Below, piece by piece: positions 32,059 to 40,645 of a stretch of DNA of 64,000 bases. Position numbers and translations under genes: made by a program. The number at the start of each line of letters is the position of its first letter. The first letter of the stretch is position 1. The notes under the pieces are model-generated. The model was given only the letters and a program-made list of their open reading frames with translations, was not told where the DNA came from and searched no databases. Origin of the DNA: Patulibacter americanus DSM 16676 (GTDB lineage Bacteria > Actinomycetota > Thermoleophilia > Solirubrobacterales > Solirubrobacteraceae); assembly GCF_000420025.1 (NCBI RefSeq), contig NZ_ATUD01000007.1, positions 186,001 through 250,000 of the forward strand. The letters are read 5' to 3'.

Positions 32059-34244
32059 GCGCCGAGCACCCCGTGGACGACGAGGTCGATGGCCTTGATG
32101 CCGACGAACGGGGCGACGATGCCGCCGAGGCCGTAGACCAGCATGTTGCGCCGCAGGAGCGCGTTGGCGCCGAGGGGCCGGTAGCGCACGCCGCGCAGCG
32201 CGATCGGGACCAGCAGCGGGATCACGATCGCGTTGAACACGATCGCCGAGATGATCGCCGACTCCGGGGTGCCGAGGTCCATGAGGTTGAGCCTGGCGAG
32301 CGGCCCCTCGGCGGCGCCAACGGCCGACGACGCCAGGGGGGCGGGGTCGGTGGGGTGGGTGGTGGACCAGGTCCCGGCGAAGATCGCCGGGAGGATCGCG
32401 AAGTACTTCGCGATGTCGTTGGCGATGGAGAACGTGGTCAGCGCGCCGCGGGTGATGAGCAGCTGCTTGCCGACCTCGACGATCTCGATGAGCTTCGTCG
32501 GGTCAGAGTCGAGGTCGACCATGTTCCCGGCCTCGCGGGCCGCCTGGGTGCCCGTGTTCATCGCCACGCCGACGTCGGCCTGCGCGAGCGCCGGGGCGTC
32601 GTTCGTGCCGTCCCCGGTCATCGCGACGAGCCGTCCTCCCTCCTGCTGCTCCTTGATGAGCGCGAGCTTGCGCTCCGGGGTCGCCTCGGCCAGCACGTCG
32701 TCGACGCCGGCCTCCTCGCCGATCTTCGCGGCCGTCAGGCGGTTGTCGCCCGTGACCATGATCGTGCGGATGCCCATGGCGCGCAGGCGGTCGAAGCGCT
32801 CCCGCATCCCCGGCTTGACGACGTCCTTGAGGTAGACGACGCCCAGCACCCGACCGCCGTCGGCGACGGCCAGCGGCGTGCCGCCCTCCCCCGCGACGTG
32901 GTCCAGCGCCGCGCGGAGGCCCTCGGGCACGCCCCCGGAGCCGGACTCCTCGACCCAGCGGATGACCGCGTCGCCCGCGCCCTTGCGGACGGAGCGCACG
33001 GCGCCCTGCAGGTCCTCGACGTCGACGCCGCTCATGCGGGTCTGCGCGGTGAACGGCACGAACTCGAGGTGTCCGCCGCGGGTCGCGTCGTCGGGATCGA
33101 ACGCGAAGGACTCGCGGGCGAGCGTGACGATGGAGCGGCCCTCCGGCGTCTCGTCGGCGACGGAGGCCAGCGCCGCGACGTGCGCCAGCTCCTCCTCGCC
33201 CACGCCGGGCATCGGCAGGAACGCCGCCGCCTGGCGGTTGCCGAGGGTGATCGTGCCCGTCTTGTCGAGCAGGAGCACGTCGACGTCGCCCGAGGCCTCG
33301 ACCGCGCGGCCGGAGAGCGCGAGGACGTTGCGGCGGACGAGCCGGTCCATGCCGGCGATGCCGATGGCGGAGAGCAGCGCGCCGATCGTCGTCGGGATGA
33401 GCGCGACGAGCAGCGCGATCAGGGTCGTGGTCGACACCGTCGAGCCGGCGAAGTCGACGAAGGGTCGCAGGGTGACGGTCACGACGAGGAAGACGATGGA
33501 GAGGCCGGCGAGCAGGATGCCGAGGGCCACCTCGTTCGGCGTCTTGCGCCGCGCGGCGCCCTCGACCAGGGCGATCATGCGGTCGAGGAACGAGCCGCCG
33601 GGCTCCTGCGTGATCTCCACGAGGATCCGGTCGGAGAGCACCCGCGTGCCGCCCGTGACCGCGCTGCGGTCGCCGCCGGCCTCGCGGATGACGGGCGCGG
33701 ACTCGCCGGTGATCGCGGACTCGTCGACGGAGGCGATGCCCTCGACGACGGTGCCGTCGCCCGGGATGACCTCGCCCGCGTCGACGACCACCACGTCGCC
33801 GGGGCGCAGGTCGCCGGCGGCCTTCTCGCCGCCGTCCTTCAGCCGCGCGGTCGTCTCCGTCCGCATGGCCCGCAGCGCGTCGGCCTGCGCCTTGCCGCGG
33901 CCCTCGGCCAGCGCCTCGGCGACGTTGGCGAAGACGACGGTGAGCCAGAGCCACAGGGCGACGACGAAGGCGAACCAGGCGGGCTGACCTCCGTTCCCGC
34001 CTCCCGCCCCCAACGCCCCGTCGTTCGCGGACAGCCCGGTGGCCTGGGCGATCCAGATGCCCGTCGTGACGACGGCGCCGAGCTCGACGACGAACATCAC
34101 GGGGTTGCGCACCTGCACGCGCGGGTCGAGCTTGACCAGGCTCTGCACGAGCGCGGGCCGCAGGATCTCCGGGTCCAGCAGGCGGGCCTCGCTGCGGCGG
34201 CGGCCCTCGGGCGCCGCGGTCGCGGTGTCGGGTCCTTCGGTCAT
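32055..34244 (-). CDS. kdpB: Potassium-transporting ATPase subunit B
   Basis: Catalytic P-type ATPase subunit, 729 aa. The phosphorylated Asp is in [11 protein letters not shown] (Asp327). SAITGES (about 176-182) contains the Ser whose phosphorylation inhibits the E. coli pump. [19 protein letters not shown] is the hinge motif, and [11 protein letters not shown] and the family ending are intact. ATG 34244 overlaps the kdpC stop by ATGA. Remarkably it lies after kdpC, whereas the standard order is A-B-C. A Gly/Asn-rich loop ([14 protein letters not shown]) follows the first membrane helix. Confidence 0.97.
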   Translation of the reverse strand: MTEGPDTATAAPEGRRRSEARLLDPEILRPALVQSLVKLDPRVQVRNPVMFVVELGAVVTTGIWIAQATGLSANDGALGAGGGNGGQPAWFAFVVALWLWLTVVFANVAEALAEGRGKAQADALRAMRTETTARLKDGGEKAAGDLRPGDVVVVDAGEVIPGDGTVVEGIASVDESAITGESAPVIREAGGDRSAVTGGTRVLSDRILVEITQEPGGSFLDRMIALVEGAARRKTPNEVALGILLAGLSIVFLVVTVTLRPFVDFAGSTVSTTTLIALLVALIPTTIGALLSAIGIAGMDRLVRRNVLALSGRAVEASGDVDVLLLDKTGTITLGNRQAAAFLPMPGVGEEELAHVAALASVADETPEGRSIVTLARESFAFDPDDATRGGHLEFVPFTAQTRMSGVDVEDLQGAVRSVRKGAGDAVIRWVEESGSGGVPEGLRAALDHVAGEGGTPLAVADGGRVLGVVYLKDVVKPGMRERFDRLRAMGIRTIMVTGDNRLTAAKIGEEAGVDDVLAEATPERKLALIKEQQEGGRLVAMTGDGTNDAPALAQADVGVAMNTGTQAAREAGNMVDLDSDPTKLIEIVEVGKQLLITRGALTTFSIANDIAKYFAILPAIFAGTWSTTHPTDPAPLASSAVGAAEGPLARLNLMDLGTPESAIISAIVFNAIVIPLLVPIALRGVRYRPLGANALLRRNMLVYGLGGIVAPFVGIKAIDLVVHGVLGA

Positions 34245-34969
34245 CGTGCGCCGCCGGTGGTCGTCGTGGTGGAGGAGGTCGTGGGGCCCGTCGCGGCGGA
34301 CGGGGCGGCCGCGGTGGGCCGGCCGGCGCTGAGCGCGTCGAGGGCGAGGTTGAGCCGCAGGACGTGCACGCCCGGCTCGCCGAGCACGCCCAGCGCGCGC
34401 CCGTCCGTGGCGTCGTCGACCGCGTCGAGCACGCGCGGGAGCGGCAGGCGCCGCAGCGCCGCGATCCGGCGCGCCTGGATCCGGGCGTTGGCGACGGAGA
34501 CGTGCGGGTCGACGCCCGAGGCGGAGTCCGTCACCGCGTCGACGGGGACCCGCGCGGCGGTCAGCCCGGGGTCGTACGGGCGCTCGAGAGCGAGGTAGGC
34601 CCGCAGGTTCGCGGCGAGCGCGTCCCTCGTGTCGGTCGCGTTCGGGCCGCGGTTGGAGAAGGCCGTGGCGTTCGGGGCGTAGCCCGTGACGGACGGGCGG
34701 CTCTGCACGTACCGCGGGTCGGCCTCGAGGACCGGCTCGCCGTCGGCGTCGACCTGCGGGCGGCCGTCGGGGCTCGTGACCGGCCGGCGGAAGTCCTGGC
34801 CGATCGGCTCGGAGCCGACGGCGGTGCCGCCGCGACGGACGATCGAGCCGTCGGCGCGGCCGCCCATCGTCACCTGGCTGACGCCGGTGACCGCGAGGGG
34901 GTAGAGCACGCCGAGCAGGACCGTGAGGGCCACGACGGCGAGGAGGGAGGTGATGACGTCCTTGCGCAT
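34241..34969 (-). CDS. kdpC: Potassium-transporting ATPase subunit C
   Basis: 242 aa. [20 protein letters not shown] is the typical single N-terminal helix, then [18 protein letters not shown] and [20 protein letters not shown], the conserved KdpC core. The C-terminus ends in a Thr-rich tail (TTSSTTTTT) not usual for KdpC. ATG 34969 is preferred for fit to the family; GTG 34978 is an alternative 6 bases after the kdpA stop. Sits between kdpA and kdpB. Confidence 0.93.
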   Translation of the reverse strand: MRKDVITSLLAVVALTVLLGVLYPLAVTGVSQVTMGGRADGSIVRRGGTAVGSEPIGQDFRRPVTSPDGRPQVDADGEPVLEADPRYVQSRPSVTGYAPNATAFSNRGPNATDTRDALAANLRAYLALERPYDPGLTAARVPVDAVTDSASGVDPHVSVANARIQARRIAALRRLPLPRVLDAVDDATDGRALGVLGEPGVHVLRLNLALDALSAGRPTAAAPSAATGPTTSSTTTTTGGAR

Positions 34970-34984
34970 GGGGTGCACCGAGGC

Positions 34985-36766
34985 CTAGTAGAGGTGGCCG
35001 GTCAGGCTCTGGACGACGGGGCCCAGGAGGAAGGCCGGGAAGAACGTGAGGGCGCCGACGAGGACGATCACGCCGATCAGCAGGACCACGAAGGTCGGGC
35101 TGTCGGTGCGCAGGGTCCCGGGGCCCGTGGGCGCGGGCCGCTTCCGCGCCAGGGAGCCGGCGAGCGCGAGCACCACGAGGATCGGGAAGAACCGGACGAC
35201 GAGCATCGCCACGCCACCGAGGAGGTCGGCGAAGGTGATGCCGAACGCCCCGTCGTTGTTCCCGTTCGGCTGGACGAAGCCCGTGTAGCCCGCGAACGCC
35301 GAGCCGTTGTTGTTGCCCTGCGAGAGGGAGGCGTAGAGGGCCTCGGAGAAGCCCTGCGGCCCGCCGGCGGCGTTCGACACCTTCCCGTGATCGGTGCCGA
35401 CGGCCAGGGCGGTCATCGTGAGCACCGTCAGCGGCATGTAGAGCGCGCCGAGCATCGCGAGCTTGATCTCGCGCGCCTCGATCTTCTTGCCGTGCAGCTC
35501 CGGCGTGCGGCCGACCATCAGGCCGCCGACGAAGACGGCGAGGACGACGAAGAGCAACATGCCGTAGAGCCCGGAGCCGACGCCGCCGAAGATGACCTCG
35601 GACGAGCCCATGCCGGTCATCGGCACGAGCCCGCCGAGCCCGGTCAGCGACTCCATCGCGGAGTTCACGGCGCCCGTCGAGGTGACGGTCGTGACGGTGT
35701 TGAAGAGCGCGGAGCCCGAGATGCCGAAGCGCTGCTCCTTGCCGACGAGGTTGCCCCCGGTCGAGCCGTCGAAGGACGCGGTGGCCAGGCCCGCGGCGTG
35801 CTGGGCCGGCGAACCGTGCTGCTCGGCCAGGCTGAGGACGACCGCGAGGGCGACGAACATCACGGCCATCGCGCCGAAGATCGCCCAGCCCTGGCGGCGG
35901 TTGCCGACCATGCGGCCGTACGTGGCGGTCAGCGCGGCGGGGATCGCCAGCACGAGCACCATGGAGAGGAAGTTCGAGAACGCCGTCGGGTTCTCGAACG
36001 GCATCGCCGAGTTGACGTTGAAGTAGCCGCCGCCGTTCGTCCCGAGCAGCTTGATGGCCTCCTGCGAGGCGACGGGGCCGCGGACCAGCGTCTGCGTGCC
36101 GCCGGCGAGCGTGTTCAGCGTGGTCTCGCCGCCCAGCGTCTGCAGCGCGCCCTGGCTCACGAAGACGAGCGCGCCGAGGAACGAGATGGGCAGGAGCACG
36201 TAGAGGACGGCCCGCACGAGGTCGACCCAGAAGTTGCCCAGCGACCCGAACCGGCGCGAGGACGGGTCGCCGCCGCGGGCCGCGATGCCGCGGACGACCG
36301 CGATCAGGACGACGATGCCGACGGCGGCGGAGACGAAGTTCTGGACCGCCAGGCCCGTCATCTGCGAGACGGAGCTCAGCGTCGTCTCGCCCCCGTAGTA
36401 CTGCCAGTTCGTGTTCGTGACGAAGGAGGAGGCGGTGTTGAAGGTCACGTCCCACGGCATCGCGCCCATGTCCTTCGGGGCGCCCGGCAGGACGCTCTGC
36501 AGGCGCAGGAGCGCGTAGAGCACGAGCCAGGAGGCGAAGGAGAAGAGCAGGACGGAACGGCCGTAGGCCTTCCAGTCCTGGCCGACGGGACCGTCTTCGT
36601 CCCGCCGGACGCGCATGGCGCGCAGCAGGAGCCGCTCGACGGGACCGAGGAGCGGGCTCAGCAGCACCCGCTCGCCCGCGAACACGCGGGCCATGTAGCC
36701 GCCGAGGAGCGGCGTGAGCGCGACGACGACCGCCACGAGCAGCGCGAGCTGCAACCAGCCGGACAC
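34985..36766 (-). CDS. kdpA: Potassium-transporting ATPase subunit A
   Basis: Potassium-translocating subunit, 593 aa with ten hydrophobic segments, of the SKT channel superfamily. The selectivity-filter repeats are present (for example [34 protein letters not shown] and [12 protein letters not shown]). The GTG start is directly after the KdpF TAG (TAGGTG), so the two are translated together. Length and motif order are normal. Confidence 0.97.
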   Translation of the reverse strand: MSGWLQLALLVAVVVALTPLLGGYMARVFAGERVLLSPLLGPVERLLLRAMRVRRDEDGPVGQDWKAYGRSVLLFSFASWLVLYALLRLQSVLPGAPKDMGAMPWDVTFNTASSFVTNTNWQYYGGETTLSSVSQMTGLAVQNFVSAAVGIVVLIAVVRGIAARGGDPSSRRFGSLGNFWVDLVRAVLYVLLPISFLGALVFVSQGALQTLGGETTLNTLAGGTQTLVRGPVASQEAIKLLGTNGGGYFNVNSAMPFENPTAFSNFLSMVLVLAIPAALTATYGRMVGNRRQGWAIFGAMAVMFVALAVVLSLAEQHGSPAQHAAGLATASFDGSTGGNLVGKEQRFGISGSALFNTVTTVTSTGAVNSAMESLTGLGGLVPMTGMGSSEVIFGGVGSGLYGMLLFVVLAVFVGGLMVGRTPELHGKKIEAREIKLAMLGALYMPLTVLTMTALAVGTDHGKVSNAAGGPQGFSEALYASLSQGNNNGSAFAGYTGFVQPNGNNDGAFGITFADLLGGVAMLVVRFFPILVVLALAGSLARKRPAPTGPGTLRTDSPTFVVLLIGVIVLVGALTFFPAFLLGPVVQSLTGHLY

Positions 36767-36856
36767 CTAGAGCTCCTCACCGCGCAGCAGCGCGTAGAAC
36801 AGGTAGGCCGCGACGAGCAGCGCCGCGGCGAGACTGGGGACGACGGACCCGCTCAT
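36767..36856 (-). CDS. kdpF: Potassium-transporting ATPase subunit F
   Basis: 29 aa, essentially one transmembrane helix ([20 protein letters not shown]) ending GEEL, the size and pattern of KdpF, which stabilises the KdpABC complex. ATG 36856 overlaps the stop of the 26-residue peptide (ATGA) and its TAG abuts the GTG of kdpA, so three genes are chained without gaps. Too short for standard gene callers. Confidence 0.9.
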   Translation of the reverse strand: MSGSVVPSLAAALLVAAYLFYALLRGEEL

Positions 36857-36933
36857 GCGTGGTCCAGTCCTTCGATGAGGAGCAGCATCGCGACGAAGAA
36901 CACGGCCGCGATGCCGACGGCGAGGAGATCCAT
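36853..36933 (-). CDS. 26-residue single-helix membrane peptide upstream of kdpF
   Basis: ATG 36933 opens MDLLAVGIAAVFFVAMLLL and ends in IEGLDHA. It is one hydrophobic helix with an acidic/polar end, opposite in charge pattern to KdpF. GGAG lies 5 bases upstream of the ATG and TTGACG (a -35 match) 23 bases upstream. The TGA overlaps the kdpF ATG, so translation is coupled and the peptide is likely real. Function unknown; it may be a second micro-subunit of the Kdp pump or a coupling leader. Confidence 0.7.
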   Translation of the reverse strand: MDLLAVGIAAVFFVAMLLLIEGLDHA

Positions 36934-36955
36934 GTCTCCAGCGTGCGGCCGGGCC

Positions 36956-36961
36956 CGTCAA
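36956..36961 (-). promoter_or_regulatory. Candidate -35 (TTGACG) of the kdp operon
   Basis: The only TTGAC-like hexamer in the 112-base region between kdp and the next gene. A -10 cannot be assigned with confidence, so the promoter may depend on activation by KdpE. Confidence 0.35.
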
Positions 36962-37045
36962 CCCCGTGTGGGGGCTCCGGGCACCGGCATCAAGACGCTG
37001 TGAAGACGCTCCGTGCGCGGCGCACGTACGCCGTTCCGGCCGCGG

Positions 37046-38023
37046 CTACGGCACCACGACCAGCTTGCCCGTGGCGCGGTCGTGCTCCATGTCGTCGTGG
37101 GCCTGCCGGATCTCGTCGAGCCGGTAGACGCGACCGGCGGGCACGCGGACGCGGCCCGCCGCCACGTCGTCGAGGAACCCCTGCAGCACCTCGGCGGGCA
37201 GGTCCGATGCGTCGCCGCTGTACGCCGTCAGACGCACCCCGGCCCGCAGGTGGTCCATCGGGTAGAAGTCCCGCACGATCCACTCGTTCGAGAGCATCCC
37301 GGCGAAGCACGCGATGCCCCGCGGCGCCACGGCGTGCAGCGTGTCGCGGAGGGTCGGCGCGCCGACGAGCTCGATCGCCGCGTCGACGCCCCCCGGCACG
37401 ACCTCCCGCACCCGGGCGGCGACCGCGCCGTCGTCGATCACGACGTGGTCGGCGCCCGCCGCGCGCAGGGCGTCGGCGCGTTCGGGCCGGCGGGTCGTCG
37501 CCACGACCGTCAGCCCGCGCTGCTTGGCCAGGCCCGCCGCGGCGAGGCCGACGGAGGACGTGCCGCCGCGTACGAGCAGCGTCTGGCCGGCGCGTGCATC
37601 CAGGGTCGTGAGGATGCCGTGCGCGGTCTGGAGCATCTCGGGCACCGCCCCGAGCGTGCTCCAGTCCAGCTCGGAGGAGAACGGGATGACGCTCGTGGCG
37701 GGCACGCGGACGTACTCGGCGTAGCCGCCGTCGAACGCCCGGCCCATGCCGCCCATCATCGCGACGGCCTGCTGCCCCGGCTGCAGGCCGGTGCCCGGGG
37801 CGGCGACGACCTCGCCCGTGGCCTCGATGCCGGGGACGCGGGGGAAGGTGACGCCCTCGGCGAGCCCCAGCCGCAGGTGCAGCTCGGACCGGTTGAGCCC
37901 GAACGCGCGGACGCGCAGCAGGACCTCGCCGTGCCGCGGCACCGGGATCGGCCGCTCGCGGATCTCGAGCGCCGACGGCGGACCCGGAGCGTCGAGGACG
38001 ACGGCCCGCATCGTGGCGCTCAT
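37046..38023 (-). CDS. Quinone oxidoreductase-like MDR enzyme
   Basis: 325 aa medium-chain dehydrogenase/reductase without the structural zinc Cys cluster, hence the quinone-oxidoreductase type using NADPH. FGLNRSELHLRLG, VPGIEATGEVVAAPGTGL and the Rossmann motif LVRGGTSSVGLAAAGLA are diagnostic, with DYYPMD-like and RVYRLDEIRQAHDDMEHDRATGK forming the usual C-terminus. ATG 38023 overlaps the MarR stop (ATGA), so it is co-translated with the regulator and probably its target, perhaps for detoxifying electrophiles or quinones. Confidence 0.92.
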   Translation of the reverse strand: MSATMRAVVLDAPGPPSALEIRERPIPVPRHGEVLLRVRAFGLNRSELHLRLGLAEGVTFPRVPGIEATGEVVAAPGTGLQPGQQAVAMMGGMGRAFDGGYAEYVRVPATSVIPFSSELDWSTLGAVPEMLQTAHGILTTLDARAGQTLLVRGGTSSVGLAAAGLAKQRGLTVVATTRRPERADALRAAGADHVVIDDGAVAARVREVVPGGVDAAIELVGAPTLRDTLHAVAPRGIACFAGMLSNEWIVRDFYPMDHLRAGVRLTAYSGDASDLPAEVLQGFLDDVAAGRVRVPAGRVYRLDEIRQAHDDMEHDRATGKLVVVP

Positions 38024-38508
38024 GCCGCACCCCCCTGCCGTTCGGCGGCCAGCAGGCCCGTCGCGAGCCGCCCCAGCGCGGCGAGGTCGGCCGCGCGGTC
38101 CGCCGGGAAGGTCTCGCGCAGCTCGGCGGCGCAGACGTCGACGCCCCGGCGGGTCCGGTCGCGGCCCGCCGCCGTGAGCCGCACCCGGGTGACGCGCCGG
38201 TCCGTGGCGTCCGGCTCGCGCTCGGCCAGGCCGAGCCCGACGACGCGGTCGACGAGCTTCGAGACCCCGCCGGCGGTGATGCGCAGCGCGTGGGCCAGGT
38301 CGACCGTCCGGGCGCCGGCCTCCTCCGGCGCGCGGGCCGCGAACCACAGCGTCTCGAACTGTCCGAGCGTCAAGCCGAGCTCGTCGCGCAGGCGGCGGTC
38401 CACCCGGTTCCACAGGACGATCTGGAGGCGGACGACGTCGAGCAGGCCCGAGACGTCGTCCTCGGCGGCGCGGGTGTCGGGGTCCGGGGCGGGAGGCGGT
38501 GCGGTCAT
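38020..38508 (-). CDS. MarR family transcriptional regulator
   Basis: 162 aa from ATG 38508. Winged-helix core: LGLTLGQFETLWFAAR, DLAHALRITAGGVSKLVDRVVGLGLAEREPDATDRRVTRVRLTAAG, with the DRR wing motif conserved. The start was chosen over ATG 38520 and an even longer frame because TATGGT sits 7 bases upstream. An inverted repeat (38532-38558) just beyond the promoter is the likely operator. It precedes and overlaps the oxidoreductase gene. Confidence 0.9.
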   Translation of the reverse strand: MTAPPPAPDPDTRAAEDDVSGLLDVVRLQIVLWNRVDRRLRDELGLTLGQFETLWFAARAPEEAGARTVDLAHALRITAGGVSKLVDRVVGLGLAEREPDATDRRVTRVRLTAAGRDRTRRGVDVCAAELRETFPADRAADLAALGRLATGLLAAERQGGAA

Positions 38509-38515
38509 GGAAAGC

Positions 38516-38521
38516 ACCATA
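38516..38521 (-). promoter_or_regulatory. -10 element TATGGT of the marR operon
   Basis: 7 bases before ATG 38508 on the minus strand. Confidence 0.6.
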
Positions 38522-38531
38522 CCGTATCCAC

Positions 38532-38558
38532 GGAAACCTTTGCTTCGTAATTGTTTCC
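38532..38558. promoter_or_regulatory. Putative MarR operator
   Basis: GGAAAC and GTTTCC arms enclose 15 bases of AT-rich DNA (TTTGCTTCGTAATT), a sharp drop in GC upstream of the MarR -10. Spacing places it around the -35 region, suited to repression. Confidence 0.5.
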
Positions 38559-38636
38559 TCGGCACGTGATCGACGGCGGGCCGCCTCGCCCGGCGTGCTG
38601 CGGACCGGCCCCACCCCCAGCCGTCATCCTGTCCCC

Positions 38637-39533
38637 ATGAGCGAGCTGCGCGCCGGGGACCTGACCGCCGTCTGGCGGCCGGACGTGGGGATGGTCGGGT
38701 CGTCCCTGCGCCACGGCGGCGAGGAGCTCCTCGGCCAGCGCGGTGGGCTCGACGCCTACCGCGAGCGTGGCTCCGCGTTCGGCATCCCGCTCCTGGCCCC
38801 GTGGGCCAACCGCCTCTCCGGCCTCTCCTACCCGGACCCGTCCGACCCCGGCGGGCCGAACGGCGGCGGCGACGTGATCCTCGACCCCGAGCGGATCAAG
38901 CGCGACGAGCACGGCCTGCCGAAGGACGGCGTCATGGCGGCTCGTGCCTGGCGCACGGAGCACGAGTCCGCCGGCGAGCTCGTCGCGGTCTTCGACGCCG
39001 ACGACGACGTGTTGCACGCGTTCCCCTTCCCCCACCGCCTGCGCGTGACGGTCTCCCTGACCCCGGAGGCGATGATCGTCGACACCGCGCTCACGGCGAC
39101 GGGCGCGGCACCCGTCCCCCGCGCGTTCGGCTGGCACCCGCTGTTCACCCTCCCGGGCGTCCCCCGCGAGCAGCTCGACGTGACGCTGCCCGTGCGGCGC
39201 GAGAGCGTCCTGGACGACCACGGCATCCCCACGGGCGACGAGCGCGCGCCGACGTGGACCGACGGCCCGCTCGGGGACCGCACGCTCGACGCGGAATACC
39301 CCGAGATCGACGGCCCCTTCGTCCTGCGCGGCGGCGGCCGCACGCTGACGGTGCGCTTCGGCGCGCCGGGCTATCCCGTCGGGCACGCGTGGGCGCCGGA
39401 GGGTCAGTCCTTCGTGGCCTGGGAGCCGATGACGGCGCCGACGAACGCCCTGGTCAGCGGCCGCGGCCTGACCCACGTCGCCCCGGGGGAGACGGCGACC
39501 TCCCGCTTCACCATCGAGGTCGCAACGGACTGA
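38637..39533 (+). CDS. Aldose 1-epimerase family protein
   Basis: 298 aa beta-sandwich of the galactose-mutarotase fold. FGIPLLAPWANRLSG holds the conserved Pro-x-x-Asn-Arg, FGWHPLFTLPG the catalytic His, and SFVAWEPMTAPTNAL the Glu near the C-terminus. Related proteins interconvert alpha and beta anomers of hexoses. CATCCT lies 6 bases before ATG 38637. Its stop is followed at once by the first copy of a 46-bp direct repeat. Confidence 0.9.
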   Translation: MSELRAGDLTAVWRPDVGMVGSSLRHGGEELLGQRGGLDAYRERGSAFGIPLLAPWANRLSGLSYPDPSDPGGPNGGGDVILDPERIKRDEHGLPKDGVMAARAWRTEHESAGELVAVFDADDDVLHAFPFPHRLRVTVSLTPEAMIVDTALTATGAAPVPRAFGWHPLFTLPGVPREQLDVTLPVRRESVLDDHGIPTGDERAPTWTDGPLGDRTLDAEYPEIDGPFVLRGGGRTLTVRFGAPGYPVGHAWAPEGQSFVAWEPMTAPTNALVSGRGLTHVAPGETATSRFTIEVATD

Positions 39534-39534
39534 G

Positions 39535-39580
39535 CCTGCGCGGCCCGGCCCGAGACGCTCGGGGTGGGGCCCGCTCCCCT
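39535..39580. repeat. 46-bp direct repeat, copy 1
   Basis: Identical to 39609-39654. It begins 2 bases after the aldose epimerase stop and contains the hairpin CCCGAG-ACG-CTCGGG, so it may act as a terminator. Confidence 0.9.
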
Positions 39581-39608
39581 CTGCGGGTGCCCCGAGCCGC
39601 GACGACGT

Positions 39609-39654
39609 CCTGCGCGGCCCGGCCCGAGACGCTCGGGGTGGGGCCCGCTCCCCT
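39609..39654. repeat. 46-bp direct repeat, copy 2
   Basis: Identical to copy 1, 28 bp away, and ends inside the stop codon (39653-39655) of the convergent NagD-like gene. Each of the two convergent genes thus abuts one copy. Confidence 0.9.
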
Positions 39655-40432
39655 ACTCCAGGGTGTCGACGAGGTCGGCGACGGAGTCGACGATGCGCGT
39701 CGGCACGTAGGGGTAGACCTTCGCCGTTTCGCGGGTGGCGACGCCCGTGAGGACGAGGATCGTCTCGAGGCCGGCCTCGAGGCCGGAGACGACGTCGGTG
39801 TCCATGCGGTCGCCGATCATCGCCGTCGTCTCGGAGTGCGCGTCGATCTGGTTCAGCGCCGAGCGCATCATGAGCGGGTTCGGCTTGCCGACGAAGTAGG
39901 GCTCGACGCCCGTGGCGCGGCTGATGAGCGCGGCGACGGAGCCCGTGGCCGGCAACGGACCGGCGGGCGACGGGCCGATGTTGTCGGGGTTGGTGGCGAT
40001 GAAGCGGGCGCCGTTCGCGATCAGGCGGATCGCCTGCGTGATCCGCTCGAAGGAGTAGGTGCGGGTCTCGCCCAGGACGACGTAGTCCGGGTTGCGCTCC
40101 GTCTGGGTGTAGCCCGACTCGTGCAGCGCGGTGGTCAGGCCGGCCTCGCCGATGACGAACGCGGAGCCGCCCGGACGCTGGTCGGCGAGGAACCGGGCGG
40201 TCGCCAGGGCCGATGTCCAGATGGACGACTCCGGCACCTCGAGCCCGCTCGCCTTGAGCCGCGCGGACAGGTCCCGACGCGTGTAGATCGAGTTGTTCGT
40301 GAGGACGAGGAACGGGCGGCCGAGCTCGCGCAGCCGCTCGAGGAAGCGGTCGGCGCCGGGCACCATCCGCTCCTCGTGGACGAGCACGCCGTCCATGTCC
40401 ATGAGCCAGGAGGAGATCTCGCGGTGCGCCAT
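39653..40432 (-). CDS. HAD-IIA family phosphatase, NagD-like
   Basis: 259 aa. HAD motif I is [13 protein letters not shown], motif II LVLTNNS, and motif [20 protein letters not shown] with [10 protein letters not shown]. The cap is the alpha/beta C2 type between motifs II and III. Substrates of NagD relatives include nucleotide and sugar phosphates; glycerol-phosphate or 4-nitrophenyl-phosphate type activity is also known. TACGCT is 8 bases before ATG 40432. Transcribed singly, convergent with the aldose epimerase. Confidence 0.93.
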   Translation of the reverse strand: MAHREISSWLMDMDGVLVHEERMVPGADRFLERLRELGRPFLVLTNNSIYTRRDLSARLKASGLEVPESSIWTSALATARFLADQRPGGSAFVIGEAGLTTALHESGYTQTERNPDYVVLGETRTYSFERITQAIRLIANGARFIATNPDNIGPSPAGPLPATGSVAALISRATGVEPYFVGKPNPLMMRSALNQIDAHSETTAMIGDRMDTDVVSGLEAGLETILVLTGVATRETAKVYPYVPTRIVDSVADLVDTLE

Positions 40433-40440
40433 CGGCCACC

Positions 40441-40446
40441 AGCGTA
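40441..40446 (-). promoter_or_regulatory. -10 element TACGCT of the NagD-like gene
   Basis: 8 bases before ATG 40432; only 35 bases from the divergent TATGAT, so the two promoters sit back to back. Confidence 0.6.
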
Positions 40447-40481
40447 GCCGCCCGGAGGCGCAGGCTCCCGTTGGGGCTGCG

Positions 40482-40487
40482 TATGAT
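40482..40487 (+). promoter_or_regulatory. -10 element TATGAT of the CNNM operon
   Basis: 8 bases before ATG 40496, not before the transporter ATG at 40642. This is the best consensus -10 in the window and marks the leader ORF as the true first gene. Confidence 0.65.
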
Positions 40488-40495
40488 CACGCTGA

Positions 40496-40645
40496 ATGAC
40501 ACCTCACACGGACGACCCGTCCGCAGACAGTCCCGAGCGCGCCCCGTCGCGCGCCGATGACGATCCTCCTCGAGGTGCCGGGCGCGCCGTAGCGCGCGCC
40601 GCACTGCACCCGCGATCCTCACGACCGGACGGGGCCGTCCGATGA
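40496..40645 (+). CDS. 49-residue leader ORF coupled to the CNNM transporter
   Basis: Begins MTPHTDDPSADSPERAPSRA and ends SRPDGAVR. Polar, Pro/Asp/Arg-rich, no membrane segment. ATG 40496 lies 8 bases after TATGAT; its TGA overlaps the transporter ATG by ATGA. A leaderless transcript from this promoter must start with this ORF, so the transporter would be reached by coupled translation. It could be a small protein or a regulatory upstream ORF responding to amino-acid or metal supply. No family recognised. Confidence 0.6.
   Translation: MTPHTDDPSADSPERAPSRADDDPPRGAGRAVARAALHPRSSRPDGAVR

Noticed and set aside
32055..36455. Open minus-strand frame of 1466 codons
   Set aside because: Only the last 729 codons are kdpB; the upstream part is out of frame with kdpC and kdpA and is Arg-rich shadow.
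36934..37045. Possible cyclic di-AMP or other riboswitch before the kdp operon
   Set aside because: Only about 110 bases, no conserved riboswitch core or stable multi-helix fold visible.
39535..39654. Direct repeats considered as a CRISPR or phage attachment site
   Set aside because: Only two copies, a 28-bp gap, no cas genes, integrase or tRNA nearby.
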